Made by a program: the position numbers and the translations under genes
Source of the DNA: Amycolatopsis rubida
GTDB lineage: Bacteria; Actinomycetota; Actinomycetes; Mycobacteriales; Pseudonocardiaceae
Assembly (NCBI RefSeq): GCF_900115345.1
Contig: NZ_FOWC01000001.1
Coordinates: 1,240,001 to 1,304,000, forward strand
Reading direction: 5' to 3'
Length of the DNA stretch: 64,000 nucleotides
In this document: piece by piece, positions 24,780 to 34,452 of the stretch
Layout: every line of letters begins with the position of its first letter
How positions within the stretch are numbered: position 1 is the stretch's first letter
Notes under the pieces: model-generated
What the model was told of the DNA's origin: nothing
Seen by the model: only the letters and a program-made list of their open reading frames with translations
The model's database searches: none

Positions 24780-25345
24780 TCAACGACACATCATGGCGCA
24801 GGTCACGCTACGCGCAAGTCCCCGGAAAACCGATCGGTCGGAAGTGCGGCCGAAGGAGGTGGTGCACGCGCCGTCGTCGGTCTCCACCCGGCCCTCGCTG
24901 GAGGTGCCGTCGGCCTTGGCGTCGACGTGCACGATGGTCGCCCCGGCGGTCCGCAGCACATCCGTCCTGTGCACGCTCAGCTTCGGTTCGCCGTAGATCC
25001 GCTGCTGGGGTGTCCGGTGCGCCCCGGCACGTGACCGGCAAGGCCGCCGGGATGTCGCACGCGTGGACGTCGACGAACTTCGTCGCGGCGGCCGTGCCGT
25101 CCTTGACCTGGGGCGCGGCTTCGGATCGGTCGACAGGCTGGCCAGCGGGGCTGGTTCGCCGCCGGACTTGGCGTCGCGCACGCACCAGCCGTTGCCGTCC
25201 GGGATGATCGCGATGTAGGTCAGGTCGGATGCACCGGATCGCTGATCTTCGCGTTCGGGAAGAACTCGTCGGCGGGGTAGGTCCGCTTCGACCGGATCTC
25301 GCACCACAGCTGGTCCAGCCCGGTCTGTCTGCCGGTCAAGCTAGT
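24780..25345 (-). pseudogene. Decayed gene for a small Cys-containing protein (several frameshifts)
   Basis: No single frame is convincing, but protein-like segments follow one another in order on the minus strand in changing frames: TYPADEFFPNAKISDP, then DLTYIAIIPDGNGWCVRDAK, then KFVDVHACDIPAALPVTC, then TIVHVDAKADGTSSEGRVET with a final DDGACTTSF. At least three frame changes are needed between about 25340 and 24780. The remnant may once have been a secreted or exported protein with paired cysteines. I do not recognise the family. It fills the interval between the GMC gene and purS. Confidence 0.5.
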
Positions 25346-25397
25346 GAAGTACGCTTCAACTGCACCCACGACCTGCAGAAATAAGGAGCAGCCAGCC

Positions 25398-25637
25398 GTG
25401 GCTCGAGTCGTTGTCGACGTCATGCCCAAACCCGAGATCCTCGACCCGCAGGGCCAGGCGGTGGCGCGCGCGCTGCCGCGGCTGGGCTTCTCCGGGGTCG
25501 CCGACGTGCGCCAGGGGCGGCACTTCGAACTCGAGGTCGACGACGACGTCGATGACGAGACGCTGGCCAAGATGGCCGAGGGCTTCCTCGCCAACCCGGT
25601 GATCGAGCAGTGGACGATCCGGCGGGTGGAGGCGTGA
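25398..25637 (+). CDS. purS: Phosphoribosylformylglycinamidine synthase subunit PurS
   Basis: A 79-residue subunit of the three-part FGAM synthase (PurS-PurQ-PurL), needed to bring the glutaminase and synthase together. [20 protein letters not shown] and [11 protein letters not shown] are characteristic. GTG 25398 follows AAGGAG (25383-25388) and its stop overlaps the purQ start (GTGA, 25634-25637). Its length is typical. Confidence 0.95.
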   Translation: MARVVVDVMPKPEILDPQGQAVARALPRLGFSGVADVRQGRHFELEVDDDVDDETLAKMAEGFLANPVIEQWTIRRVEA

Positions 25638-26311
25638 GCGCCCGCATCGGCGTCATCACCTTCCCCGGCACGCTCGACGACGGCGACGCCGCCCGCGCGG
25701 CCCGCTACGCCGACGCCGAGGCGGTCTCGCTCTGGCACGCCGACGACGACCTGAAGGGCGTCGACGCGGTCGTCGTCCCCGGCGGCTTCTCCTACGGCGA
25801 CTACCTGCGTGCCGGGGTGATCGCCCGCTACGCGCCGGTGATGGCCTCGGTCATCGACGCCGCGCACAAGGGCATGCCGGTGCTCGGCGTCTGCAACGGC
25901 TTCCAGATCCTGTGCGAGGCCGGTCTGCTGCCCGGCGCGATGATCCGCAACGTCGGACTGCACTTCGTGTGCCGCGACCAGTGGCTGCGCGTGGACAACA
26001 ACTCCACCGCGTGGACCACCCGCTACGAGGCGGGCGCGGAAATCCTGATCCCGCTCAAGAACAACGACGGCTGTTACGTCGCCGACCAGTCCACTGTGGA
26101 CATGCTGGAGGCGGAGGGCCGGGTCGCGTTCCGCTACGTCGGCGGCAACCCGAACGGCTCCCGCAACGACATCGCGGGCGTCACCAGCGAGAACGGCCGC
26201 GTGGTCGGTCTCATGCCGCACCCGGAGCACGCGATCGACGCGCTCACCGGCCCGTCCGACGACGGCCTCGGCATGTTCTACAGCGCGGTCGACGCGCTCG
26301 TGAAGGCCTGA
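25634..26311 (+). CDS. purQ: Phosphoribosylformylglycinamidine synthase subunit PurQ (glutaminase)
   Basis: A 225-residue class I glutamine amidotransferase that supplies ammonia to PurL. The nucleophile Cys is in [19 protein letters not shown] and the catalytic His-Glu in [25 protein letters not shown] and [13 protein letters not shown] are PurQ blocks. It is coupled to purS by a 4-base overlap and ends before a 19-bp hairpin. purL lies 4 kb downstream beyond the exporter operon, so the complex is encoded at two loci. Confidence 0.96.
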   Translation: MSARIGVITFPGTLDDGDAARAARYADAEAVSLWHADDDLKGVDAVVVPGGFSYGDYLRAGVIARYAPVMASVIDAAHKGMPVLGVCNGFQILCEAGLLPGAMIRNVGLHFVCRDQWLRVDNNSTAWTTRYEAGAEILIPLKNNDGCYVADQSTVDMLEAEGRVAFRYVGGNPNGSRNDIAGVTSENGRVVGLMPHPEHAIDALTGPSDDGLGMFYSAVDALVKA

Positions 26312-26321
26312 GCCAAGGTCT

Positions 26322-26368
26322 GTGAAGGACTCCTTGCGGGAATCAGATCCCCGCAAGGAGTCCTTCAC
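26322..26368. terminator. Perfect 19-bp hairpin between purQ and the PPOX gene
   Basis: GTGAAGGACTCCTTGCGGG (26322-26340) pairs perfectly with 26350-26368 around a 9-base loop. It stands between convergent genes and can serve both as terminator. Each arm also contains an 11-base palindrome, AAGGACTCCTT or its complement, so alternative small hairpins are possible. Confidence 0.85.
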
Positions 26369-26374
26369 GGCTTT

Positions 26375-26794
26375 CTACTTGCTGTGGTCGCTGGAGAGCC
26401 AGCGTTCGGCGCGCACCCGCACCAGCACCGAGGTCTCCTTCAGCGAGCCCTCGACGAACTTCCGCGCCTCGGCCTCGGGCGCGTACCGAGAGGCGATGGC
26501 GAGCGCCTGCTCCTCGGTCGGCGCCGAGGACCGGTCCACGACCGGACCGGACACCGTGACGTACTTGTAGGGCTGGGTTTCCTGCTGCACCGTGAGGCTC
26601 AGCTTGCCCGCCGCCTCGATCGCGCGGTCCTTCGCCGATCCGCGGTCCATCCAGATCAGCAGTTCGCCGCCGGGCTGGTAGTCGTACCAGACCGGCACGG
26701 CGAGCGGGGCCGCGCCTCCCCGGCCGATCGACAACACGCCCACGCGTTCCCCGGCGAGGAATTTCTCTCGTTCGTCCACCGTCATGACCGCCAT
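26375..26794 (-). CDS. Pyridoxamine 5'-phosphate oxidase family (flavin/F420-binding) protein
   Basis: A 139-residue split-barrel protein. VGVLSIGRGGAAPLAVPVWYDY and LLIWMDRGSAKDRAIEAAGKLSLTV are typical of small actinobacterial PPOX/FDOR proteins that bind FMN or F420 and act as reductases. True PNP oxidase activity is unlikely at this size. ATG 26794 follows a GGGGGTG stretch; ATG 26785 is an alternative. Convergent with purQ across the hairpin. Confidence 0.8.
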   Translation of the reverse strand: MAVMTVDEREKFLAGERVGVLSIGRGGAAPLAVPVWYDYQPGGELLIWMDRGSAKDRAIEAAGKLSLTVQQETQPYKYVTVSGPVVDRSSAPTEEQALAIASRYAPEAEARKFVEGSLKETSVLVRVRAERWLSSDHSK

Positions 26795-26867
26795 CCGGCG
26801 TCACCCCCAGGCTAGGAAGATCAGGATCCGCTTGAGGCCAACGCCGGATCCCCGGCGGACATTCCGC

Positions 26868-28610
26868 TCAGCTGGCCGCCTCGACCAGCCGCGAGTACGG
26901 GCCGCCCGCCGCGATCAGGTCCTGATGCGGGCCGAGTTCGGTGATCTTGCCGCCCTCGACCACCGCGACCCGGTCCGCCGCCGCGGCCGTGTGCAGCCGG
27001 TGCGCGATCGCGATCACCGTGCGGCCTTCGAGCACCGCGTTCAGCGACCGTTCCAGCTCGCGCGCCGAGCCGGTGTCCAGCAGCGACGTCGCCTCGTCCA
27101 GCACCAGCGTGTGCGGGTCGGCAAGGACGACCCTGGCCAGCGCCAGTTGCTGCGCGAGTCCGGCCGGGACCGAGTACGCGCCGGAGCCGAGCTTGGTGTC
27201 CAGACCGTCCGGCAGCCCAGCCGCCCACTGCGCGGCACCGGCGGACGCGAGCGAGGCCAGCAGTTCCTCGTCGGTCCAATCCCCGCCGTCGCGCCGGGCA
27301 GGCAGCGCCAGGTTTTCCCGCAGCGTCCCGGAAAACGTGTGGTGCTCCTGCGTCAGCAGCAGAACCTCGCCGCGCAGCACGTCGTCCGCGAGCGTCGACA
27401 CCTCGGTGCCGCCGACTTGGATCGAACCCGCCGTCGGCGCCGAAATCCCGGCCAGCAACCTGCCCAGCGTCGACTTGCCCGCACCCGACGGCCCGACGAT
27501 CGCCAGCCGTTCGCCTCGCGGCACGCTCAGCGTGATGCCATGCAGCACCTCGCGGTCGGCGCTGTAGCCGAACCGGACGTCGCGCACCTCGATGTCTCGC
27601 CCGCGCGGCACCTCGGTGACCTTGTCCGCCGATTCGGCCGGCTGCACGCCGATGATCCGGCGCGTCGCGGCTATCGCGACCTGCAAGTCCTCCAGCCAGA
27701 ACAGCGCCTCGCTGAGCGGAGCGGTCATCGCCTGCGCGTACGCCAGCATCGTCGTGATCGTGCCGAGCCCGGCCCAGCCCTGGCTGTAGGCGAACAAACC
27801 GAGCAGCAAGAGCGCGGCGATCGGCAGCACGTAGCTGATCTCGAGCGACGGCAGCCAGCGCATCTGCAGCGCCCGCATCCGGCGTTCGCCGAGCGTCGCC
27901 TGGTCGAGCGCGTGCTGGCCGGCACGCACTCGCCGTTCGGTGAGGCTGAGCGCCTCCGCGGTCCGCGCGCCCTCCACGGTCTCGTGGGTGATCGACTGCA
28001 GGTCGCCCCAGCGGTCGAGCATCCACGCGAACGCGCTCGGGATCTTCCGCTGGTACCAGATGTTCACCGGCACCAGGAGCGGAATCGCCACCAGCAGGGC
28101 CAGCGCGAGCAGCGGCGACGTCACGATCATCGCGATGGTGGTGAACAGCACCGTCACCGCGGCGATCAGGATTTCCGGCGCGGCGAACCGCACCGCGACG
28201 TCCAGCCGGTTGATGTCGCTGGTCGCCCGGCTGAGCAGGTCGCCGGTGCCGGCCGCTTCGACGGTGCCGAGCGGCAGGTCGAGCGCGTTCGTGACGAACC
28301 GTTCGCGGGTCTGCGCCAGCACGCGCTCGCCGAACATCCGGCCGCGCAACCGCGCCGCCTTCCTCGCCCATGCCTGCAGCACGAGCACCACCACGAACGC
28401 CACTGCCAGCAGGTCGACCCGCAGCGTCGTGCCGTGCTCGACCACGCCGTCCACGAGCCTGCCGAGCAGCTGCGGTCCGGCCAGCCCGACCACGGTGGCC
28501 AGGCAGAACAGCCCGAGCATCACGGAAAACTCGCGCCGGTGCTCGACCGCCACGCGTTTCGCCCAGCGCCGCACTTCGCGTTTCGACGCCAGCGGGAGCC
28601 GCGTCGTCAT
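26868..28610 (-). CDS. ABC exporter half-transporter with intact Walker A but degenerate signature
   Basis: A 580-residue TMD-NBD half-transporter; six hydrophobic helices lie in residues ~28-310. The nucleotide domain has Walker A GPSGAGKST (373-381), Q-loop LLLTQEHHTFSG, Walker B TLVLDEATS (Glu506) and switch His537 in IAIAHRLH. The ABC signature expected as LSGGQ reads SVPAGLAQQ (480-488), so it cannot complete a partner's ATP site normally. It overlaps the upstream half-transporter gene by 4 bases (ATGA) and must form a heterodimer. Exported substrate unknown; multidrug, peptide or lipid are possible. Confidence 0.9.
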   Translation of the reverse strand: MTTRLPLASKREVRRWAKRVAVEHRREFSVMLGLFCLATVVGLAGPQLLGRLVDGVVEHGTTLRVDLLAVAFVVVLVLQAWARKAARLRGRMFGERVLAQTRERFVTNALDLPLGTVEAAGTGDLLSRATSDINRLDVAVRFAAPEILIAAVTVLFTTIAMIVTSPLLALALLVAIPLLVPVNIWYQRKIPSAFAWMLDRWGDLQSITHETVEGARTAEALSLTERRVRAGQHALDQATLGERRMRALQMRWLPSLEISYVLPIAALLLLGLFAYSQGWAGLGTITTMLAYAQAMTAPLSEALFWLEDLQVAIAATRRIIGVQPAESADKVTEVPRGRDIEVRDVRFGYSADREVLHGITLSVPRGERLAIVGPSGAGKSTLGRLLAGISAPTAGSIQVGGTEVSTLADDVLRGEVLLLTQEHHTFSGTLRENLALPARRDGGDWTDEELLASLASAGAAQWAAGLPDGLDTKLGSGAYSVPAGLAQQLALARVVLADPHTLVLDEATSLLDTGSARELERSLNAVLEGRTVIAIAHRLHTAAAADRVAVVEGGKITELGPHQDLIAAGGPYSRLVEAAS

Positions 28611-30247
28611 ACCGTCACTGCCTTTCCGTGCACGACCTCGTCGGCCACATTCCTCCACAGTGGACTCTGACTGAACACCACCGTGGTCCTTCCGGCCCGC
28701 AATTCCTTGGCGCGCTGGGTGATCCGGGCTTCGGTGTGCGCGTCGACCGCCGATGTCGGCTCGTCGAGCAGCAGCACGTCGGAGTCGATCGCCAGCGCAC
28801 GGGCCAGGCTCAGCCGCTGCCGCTGTCCGCCGGACACCTCGCGGCCGCGTTCGCCGATCAGCTCGTCGACCCCGCGCGGCAGGGCCTCGATGATGTCCTC
28901 GGCGTCCGCCGCGTGCAGCGCCGAGAAGATGTCGACCTCGCGCGGGTGCTCCGGGGTCAGCTGATCACGCAACACCCCGGAAAACCACAGGTCCTGGTTG
29001 TGCGCGTACACCACCCGCCTGCGCAGTTCGGCGAGCGCGACGCGATCCGCGGGCACCCCGCCGACCAGCACCTGTTCGCCCTCGTCCGCGTCGGCGAACC
29101 GGCTCATCCGCGCGGCGATCGCCTCCGCCTCGGCTCCGAGGTCGACCACGGTCAGCTTGCCCGGCGCGATCCGGATGCCGCTGGCGGTGTCCACCAGCTC
29201 CAGCGGACCGTCCGGCAGCGGCTGCGGCGATACCGGCTCGGCGAGCTTCGGGCGCAGAGCCAGCAGACCGCACACCTTGCGCGCCGCGACCAGCCCCGAG
29301 CTGAGCGAGCTGACCTGTTCGGTCGCCGTGGCGACCGGCACCACCAGGAACGCCGAAAGGCCGTAGAACGCCACCAGTTCGCCGACGCTGATCGTGCCGT
29401 CGAGCGCGAGCCGCGCGCCCAGCCAGGTGATCGCCACCGTGACCAGGCCGGGCAGCAGCACCTCCGCGCCTGCCAGCCAGGATTCGCTGCGCCCGACCTC
29501 GATGCCGGAGCGCCGCACCAGCTGGCTCGCGTCGCGGAACCGGGCGAGGAACCGCCGTTCGCCGCCGACGCCGCGCAGGATCCGCAGCCCGGACACGATG
29601 TCCGCGCCGAGCGCGTTCACCTCGCTCAGATTCTCCCGCTGCGCGGTTTTCCGCTTCTGCAGCGGCGCGAGCAGCGGACCGATGCCGAGCACCGCGAGCG
29701 GGACGCCGACCAGTGCGATCGTGCCGAGCACCGGCGAGGTGCCGAGCATCGCGATCCCGATGACCACGAACGCCACGATCGAACCGAACGTGCGGCCGAT
29801 GACCTCGAACGCGTTGCCGACCCAGTTCATGTCCGACGACGTGACCGCGACGACGTTGCCGGTGGTGGTGGCGTCGCGCAGGGACGCGCCGAGCCGGGTC
29901 GTGTGGTCGGTGACCAGGCGTTGCGTGGTGCCCGCGCCGTGGATCCACATGCCGTACGAAGCGAAGTGCAGTCCGGTGCCGAGCAGCGCTTGCGTCACGC
30001 CGAGCACGCCCGCGATCAACGCCCAGCGCCACAGCGCGGAAGAGTCGCCCGCGGCGATCGCCCCGACGCCCCGGCCGATCACCAGCGGCAACAGGGCGCT
30101 CGGCAGTGACCAGCCGGCCCCGGTGACGATCGCGGCGAGGACCAGTCCCGGCCGCGCGCGCAGGACCGCCAGCAGATACCGGACCGGCGTCGGACGTTGC
30201 GGGAGTCGGATGTCGGGAAAGCGGTACGCGGCGGAAAGCACGATCAC
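28607..30247 (-). CDS. ABC exporter half-transporter lacking Walker A but with intact signature and Walker B
   Basis: A 546-residue TMD-NBD protein, partner of the next gene. Where Walker A should follow IRIAPGKLTVV (about residues 368-378) the sequence is DLGAEAEAIAARMSRF, with no GxxGxGK(S/T), and the switch His is replaced in VVFSQSPL. The signature VSGGQRQRLSLARAL (471-485) and Walker B DVLLLDEPTSAVD are intact. So it can supply only the signature face of one composite ATP site. The GTG start at 30247 is chosen because the exporter fold begins here; the frame continuing upstream is antisense to purL. First gene of the exporter operon. Confidence 0.88.
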   Translation of the reverse strand: MIVLSAAYRFPDIRLPQRPTPVRYLLAVLRARPGLVLAAIVTGAGWSLPSALLPLVIGRGVGAIAAGDSSALWRWALIAGVLGVTQALLGTGLHFASYGMWIHGAGTTQRLVTDHTTRLGASLRDATTTGNVVAVTSSDMNWVGNAFEVIGRTFGSIVAFVVIGIAMLGTSPVLGTIALVGVPLAVLGIGPLLAPLQKRKTAQRENLSEVNALGADIVSGLRILRGVGGERRFLARFRDASQLVRRSGIEVGRSESWLAGAEVLLPGLVTVAITWLGARLALDGTISVGELVAFYGLSAFLVVPVATATEQVSSLSSGLVAARKVCGLLALRPKLAEPVSPQPLPDGPLELVDTASGIRIAPGKLTVVDLGAEAEAIAARMSRFADADEGEQVLVGGVPADRVALAELRRRVVYAHNQDLWFSGVLRDQLTPEHPREVDIFSALHAADAEDIIEALPRGVDELIGERGREVSGGQRQRLSLARALAIDSDVLLLDEPTSAVDAHTEARITQRAKELRAGRTTVVFSQSPLWRNVADEVVHGKAVTV

Positions 30248-30349
30248 TGACGCTAAGCCGCCGGGCCTGTCCGGCGCGACTGATTTATGCCCGTGCGAGC
30301 AGGCCGGGCGGCTGCGCGTGTGACCCGGCCGACACGTAGTCTTGGCCTT

Positions 30350-32677
30350 GTGGCGAACCCTGACACGGACAGTCGGACAAACACTGTGACCAGCCCTGTT
30401 GTGAGCACGGACACCACCGCAGTGGCCGCGGCGACCCCGGAAACGAGCCAGCCGTACGTCGAACTCGGCCTCGCCGAAGACGAGTACGCGCGGATCCGGG
30501 ACATCCTCGGCCGCCGGCCCACCGACGCCGAACTCGCGATGTACTCGGTGATGTGGAGCGAGCACTGCTCCTACAAGTCCTCGAAGAAGCATCTGCGCTA
30601 CTTCGGCGAGACCGCCACCGACGAGATGAAGGCCAAGATGCTGGCCGGCATCGGCGAGAACGCGGGCGTCGTCGACATCGGCGACGGCTGGGCGGTCACC
30701 TTCAAGGTGGAAAGCCACAACCATCCGTCCTATGTGGAGCCATACCAGGGTGCGGCCACCGGCGTCGGCGGCATCGTGCGCGACATCATGGCGATGGGCG
30801 CGCGGCCGCTCGCGGTGCAGGACGCGCTGCGCTTCGGCCCGGCCGACGCGCCGGACACCAAACGCGTGCTGCCCGGTGTGGTCGCGGGCGTCGGCGGCTA
30901 CGGCAACTGCCTCGGCCTGCCGAACATCGGCGGCGAGCTGGTCTTCGACCCCTCCTACGCGGGCAACCCGCTGGTCAACGCGCTGTGTGTGGGTGCGATG
31001 CGCACCGAGGACCTGCACCTGGCGTTCGCGTCCGGTTCCGGCAACAAGATCATCCTGTTCGGCGCGCGCACCGGCCTCGACGGCATCGGCGGCGTGTCCG
31101 TGCTCGCCAGCGACACCTTCTCCGGCGACGAATCCGCGTCCGGGCGGCGGAAGCTGCCCAGCGTGCAGGTCGGCGACCCGTTCACCGAGAAGGTGCTCAT
31201 CGAGTGCTGTCTCGACCTGTTCCGCGAAAACCTGGTCGTCGGCATCCAGGACCTCGGCGGAGCCGGGCTGTCCTGCGCCACGTCCGAGCTGGCCGCGGCG
31301 GGCGACGGCGGCATGCACATCTACCTCGACCGGGTTCCGTTGCGCGCCACCGGGATGACGCCCGCCGAGGTGCTCTCCAGCGAATCGCAGGAGCGCATGT
31401 GCGCGGTCGTCTCGCCGGAGAACGTCGAGGCGTTCATGGCGGTCTGCGCCAAGTGGGACGTCATCGCCACCGACATCGGCGAGGTCACCGACGGCGAGCA
31501 CCTCGTCATCACCTGGAAGGACGAGATCGTGGTCGACGTGCCGGCGCACACCGTCGCGCACCAGGGCCCGGTGTACGACCGTCCGATCGAGCGCCCCGCG
31601 TTCCAGGACGGCCTGATCGCCGACACCTCCGCGAAGCTGCCGCGTCCGTCGACGCCCGAGGAACTGCGCGCGGACTTGCTGAAGCTCATCGCGTCGCCGA
31701 ACCAGGCGTCGAAGGAATGGGTGACCGCGCAGTACGACCGCTACGTGCGCGGCAATTCGGTGCTGTCCCAGCCGTCCGACTCGGGCATGATCCGGATCGA
31801 CGAGGAGAGCAACCGCGGCGTCTCGGTGGCCACCGACTGCAACGCGAAGTTCGTCTACCTCGACCCGTACCGCGGCGCGCAGCTCGCGCTGGCCGAGGCG
31901 TACCGGAATGTCGCCACCGGCGGCGCGACCCCGGTCGCGGTGTCCGACTGCCTCAACTTCGGCGCCCCGACCGACCCGGGCGTGATGTGGCAGTTCGAGC
32001 AGGCCGTGCACGGTCTCGCCGACGCGTGCGTCGAGCTGGGCATCCCGGTCACCGGCGGCAACGTCAGCTTCTTCAACCAGACCGGCGACACGGCGATCCT
32101 GCCGACCCCGGTGATCGCGGTGCTCGGCGTGATCGACGACGTCACCCGCCGCATCCCGACCGGCATCGGCGCGGAAGCGGGCGAGACGCTGCTGCTGCTC
32201 GGCGACACCCACGACGAGCTGGACGGTTCGGCTTGGGCCCGCGAGCTGCACGGCCACCTCGGCGGCGTTCCGCCCCGCGTGGACCTGGCCCGCGAGAAGC
32301 TGCTGGCCGACGTCCTGGTGGCCGGTTCGCGCGACGGCATGATCTCCGCCGCGCACGACCTCGCCGACGGCGGTCTGGCGCAGGCGCTCACCGAGACCGT
32401 CCTCATTGGACAGTGCGGGGCGCGGGTGTTCCTCGACCGCGACCAGGACCCGTTCGTGCAGCTGTTCTCCGAGTCGTCCGGTCGCGTGCTGGTGGCGGTC
32501 CCGCGCACGGAAGAGCTGCGGTTCACCGAGATGTGCACCGCCCGCGGCCTGCCGTGGCGCAAGACCGGCGTCGTGGACCCGGATTCCGGGAAGCTGGAGA
32601 TTCAGGGGGTTGCGGAGTTCTCCCTGGAGGAGCTGCGCGAGACGTGGGAGAAGACGCTTCCGGCGCTGTTCGACTGA
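30350..32677 (+). CDS. purL: Phosphoribosylformylglycinamidine synthase subunit PurL
   Basis: A 775-residue small-type PurL. It converts FGAR to FGAM using ammonia from Pur[22 protein letters not shown], the ATP-site [37 protein letters not shown] and, in the second half, [20 protein letters not shown] and [15 protein letters not shown] are diagnostic. GTG 30350 stands seven bases after TAGTCT (30337-30342), so it is probably leaderless; frames further upstream are arginine-rich and unlike the family. Divergent from the exporter operon. Confidence 0.96.
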   Translation: MANPDTDSRTNTVTSPVVSTDTTAVAAATPETSQPYVELGLAEDEYARIRDILGRRPTDAELAMYSVMWSEHCSYKSSKKHLRYFGETATDEMKAKMLAGIGENAGVVDIGDGWAVTFKVESHNHPSYVEPYQGAATGVGGIVRDIMAMGARPLAVQDALRFGPADAPDTKRVLPGVVAGVGGYGNCLGLPNIGGELVFDPSYAGNPLVNALCVGAMRTEDLHLAFASGSGNKIILFGARTGLDGIGGVSVLASDTFSGDESASGRRKLPSVQVGDPFTEKVLIECCLDLFRENLVVGIQDLGGAGLSCATSELAAAGDGGMHIYLDRVPLRATGMTPAEVLSSESQERMCAVVSPENVEAFMAVCAKWDVIATDIGEVTDGEHLVITWKDEIVVDVPAHTVAHQGPVYDRPIERPAFQDGLIADTSAKLPRPSTPEELRADLLKLIASPNQASKEWVTAQYDRYVRGNSVLSQPSDSGMIRIDEESNRGVSVATDCNAKFVYLDPYRGAQLALAEAYRNVATGGATPVAVSDCLNFGAPTDPGVMWQFEQAVHGLADACVELGIPVTGGNVSFFNQTGDTAILPTPVIAVLGVIDDVTRRIPTGIGAEAGETLLLLGDTHDELDGSAWARELHGHLGGVPPRVDLAREKLLADVLVAGSRDGMISAAHDLADGGLAQALTETVLIGQCGARVFLDRDQDPFVQLFSESSGRVLVAVPRTEELRFTEMCTARGLPWRKTGVVDPDSGKLEIQGVAEFSLEELRETWEKTLPALFD

Positions 32678-32681
32678 GTCG

Positions 32682-32719
32682 TGAGTGCCTATGCCGGTTC
32701 TCACCGGCATAGGCACTCA
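32682..32719. terminator. Perfect 17-bp hairpin after purL (dispersed palindrome)
   Basis: TGAGTGCCTATGCCGGT (32682-32698) pairs perfectly with 32703-32719 around a 4-base loop, 4 bases after the purL stop. Its reverse complement matches the hairpin after pabC (57777-57814) at 32 of 38 positions, so it belongs to a repeated palindromic element. Confidence 0.85.
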
Positions 32720-33423
32720 TGAGCCCTTCCCCGCGTTCTGCTCGGCCAGCTTCGCGCTGGTCAGGACTTCGCCGGGTACTGGCTTGCCGAGGAAGCCGCG
32801 GACAGCTCGCCGGGAACGCACCGCTTCGTAGCCGTCCACGGTTTCTTGATGCTGCTCAGCTCGGCACCGCGACATAGCCGCCATTCCGCGGTTTCAGCCG
32901 TCCGGCAGCTGGACCCCCGCCGTATCCGAGAAAGTGCTGGTCCGGAGAACCAAGCCCGGTCGGGAAAAGTCGCGTTGCGACACCGGAAAACGCCCACCAA
33001 GGCGTGCCGCAGCAGCAGGCCGCCGATCCGCTGGCGGGAAAGATCGAAATGCTTCAGCACCACGCCGGGGCCGAGGACCCGGCCCGTCCACATCGGACGG
33101 TGGCAGCGGATCCCGGATGAGCCGTCGCGCGCCGACCCGCACCTGATCGGCCTTGTGGCCCAGCAGCTCCACCGACTTGGCGACCGCTCGCCGGAGATCC
33201 GCTCGCGGTCGGCATCGTGCCGCTGCCGCTCGATCACCTGCCGCGCCTCCTCGGCGCGGCGGCGGCGATCGTTGAGCCACAACGCATACAGAGCCACGAC
33301 CGCGCTACCGGCGGGTTTCAGCGTTTCACTGCGGCTCGTCGCGGGGTCGGCGAGCAGTCAGCCACCGACCCCGCACAGCAGTGCCACGGACGCGATCAAC
33401 GTCCACAGCAGCGGCGAGCGCAC
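32717..33423 (-). pseudogene. Pentapeptide-repeat-type membrane protein remnant
   Basis: From GTG 33423 the frame reads a membrane segment (SPLLWTLIASVALLCGVGG), then an in-frame TGA (33358-33360) where a Trp is expected, then continues LLADPATS and VALYALWLNDRRRRAEEARQ. AVAKSVELLGHKADQVRVGA appears in another frame, FPDRAWFSGPA gives pentapeptide-like repeats, and the tail GFLGKPVPGEVLTSAKLAEQ with stop at 32717-32719 is in yet another frame. Actinomycete proteins with this order carry pentapeptide repeats behind N-terminal helices. One nonsense and at least two frame changes mark it as dead. Confidence 0.65.
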
Positions 33424-33427
33424 CGGG

Positions 33428-34264
33428 TCAGAACGCCAGGATCAGATAAAGCCCCACGCAGTAGCCGCCGCGGTTCATGATGACCATCGTGCCGCTGGCG
33501 TCCTTGCCCGACAGCTTGCCGGTGATCCGGGCGCTCGTCGTGGCGCTGCCCGCGGTGACCTTGCTCAGCGAGAGCTGCGGATCGCCGCTGGTGGTCTCGT
33601 CGATGCTGCGCTTCGACATGCTCTCGGTGCCCTGGCAGGCCATCGCGGTCGCCCCGGCGGCGTCCTTGGCGTTGAGCTTCGCGAGGAAGTCGTCGATGAC
33701 CTGCTTCGCCTCGCCCGACGCCCCGCTCGAACCGGGGTCCTCGCTCGAATCCGTGGACGGCGACGAGGAGTCGCTCGGCAGCGGGGCCTCCGACGACGGG
33801 GAGGGGGCCGGGGCGGGCGGCTGCGCCTGCGTGGTGCCCTTGTCGTCCTTGCTCAGGAAGAACCCCGGCGCGACGAACCCGGTGATGCCGAGCGCGACCA
33901 CTACGACGACCGCGACGGCGATGCCGATCCACAGCCCGGTCTTGTTGTTCTTCGGCGGCTCGCCGCCCGGTCCGCCCGGGTATTGTCCCTGGTCCCAGCC
34001 CTGCTGCGGGAACTGCTGGGTACCGTAGGGCTGCTGCTGGTACCCCGGATACTGCTGCTGCGCGTTCGGATCCCAGCCCTGCTGTGGCTGCTGCTGAGCG
34101 TTCGGATCCCAGGCGGGCTGCTGCTGGGGATTCGGGTACCCGCCCGGCTGCTGGGCCTGGTTGGGGTCCCACCCCGGCTGCTGCGGCACCCCGCCCGAGC
34201 CGGGCTGCTGCCAGCCCTGGCCGTAGGGGTCCCCGCCCTGTCCGGGCTGCGGTGGGTAAGTCAT
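33428..34264 (-). CDS. Q/P-rich single-pass membrane protein with DUF4878-like extracytoplasmic domain
   Basis: A 278-residue protein. Residues 1-105 are rich in Gln, Pro, Gly and Trp with repeats of WDPNAQQQ; a transmembrane helix follows (LWIGIAVAVVVVVALGITGF), then a Ser/Pro/Asp linker and a C-terminal folded domain (EAKQVIDDFLAKLNAKDAAG ... ITGKLSGKDASG) of the kind called DUF4878 or NTF2-like. Topology is cytoplasmic N-terminus and outside C-terminus. ATG 34264 is the first Met before the repeats. Function unknown; similar proteins occur beside cell-envelope genes, and two muramidases follow upstream here. Confidence 0.75.
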   Translation of the reverse strand: MTYPPQPGQGGDPYGQGWQQPGSGGVPQQPGWDPNQAQQPGGYPNPQQQPAWDPNAQQQPQQGWDPNAQQQYPGYQQQPYGTQQFPQQGWDQGQYPGGPGGEPPKNNKTGLWIGIAVAVVVVVALGITGFVAPGFFLSKDDKGTTQAQPPAPAPSPSSEAPLPSDSSSPSTDSSEDPGSSGASGEAKQVIDDFLAKLNAKDAAGATAMACQGTESMSKRSIDETTSGDPQLSLSKVTAGSATTSARITGKLSGKDASGTMVIMNRGGYCVGLYLILAF

Positions 34265-34452
34265 GTCCGGTTCCGCCTTCCTGCTGCACCGACTCGCGCC
34301 GCGGTCTGACGCCCCGCCGGCCCAGGCGGTTCCGTCTCCGCCCCAGGTCTGCATTGTGCAAGGCGGGTAAAGCTCGCACAAAAGCGGCTCCCGGCCGCCC
34401 CGCCCGGCAGGAGGAGGGGAGAACCGGGAGCCGCGTCTGCGAGCGCCTCAGG

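Noticed and set aside
26784..28670. 600-codon plus-strand frame across the exporter gene
   Set aside because: Arg/Gln/His-rich shadow of the minus-strand ABC gene, with no domain.
30248..32716. Very long minus-strand open frame antisense to purL, continuous with the exporter gene
   Set aside because: Its composition (His, Gly, Arg, Val-rich) is that of a GC-rich antisense frame, no family motif appears, and the exporter fold begins at 30247.
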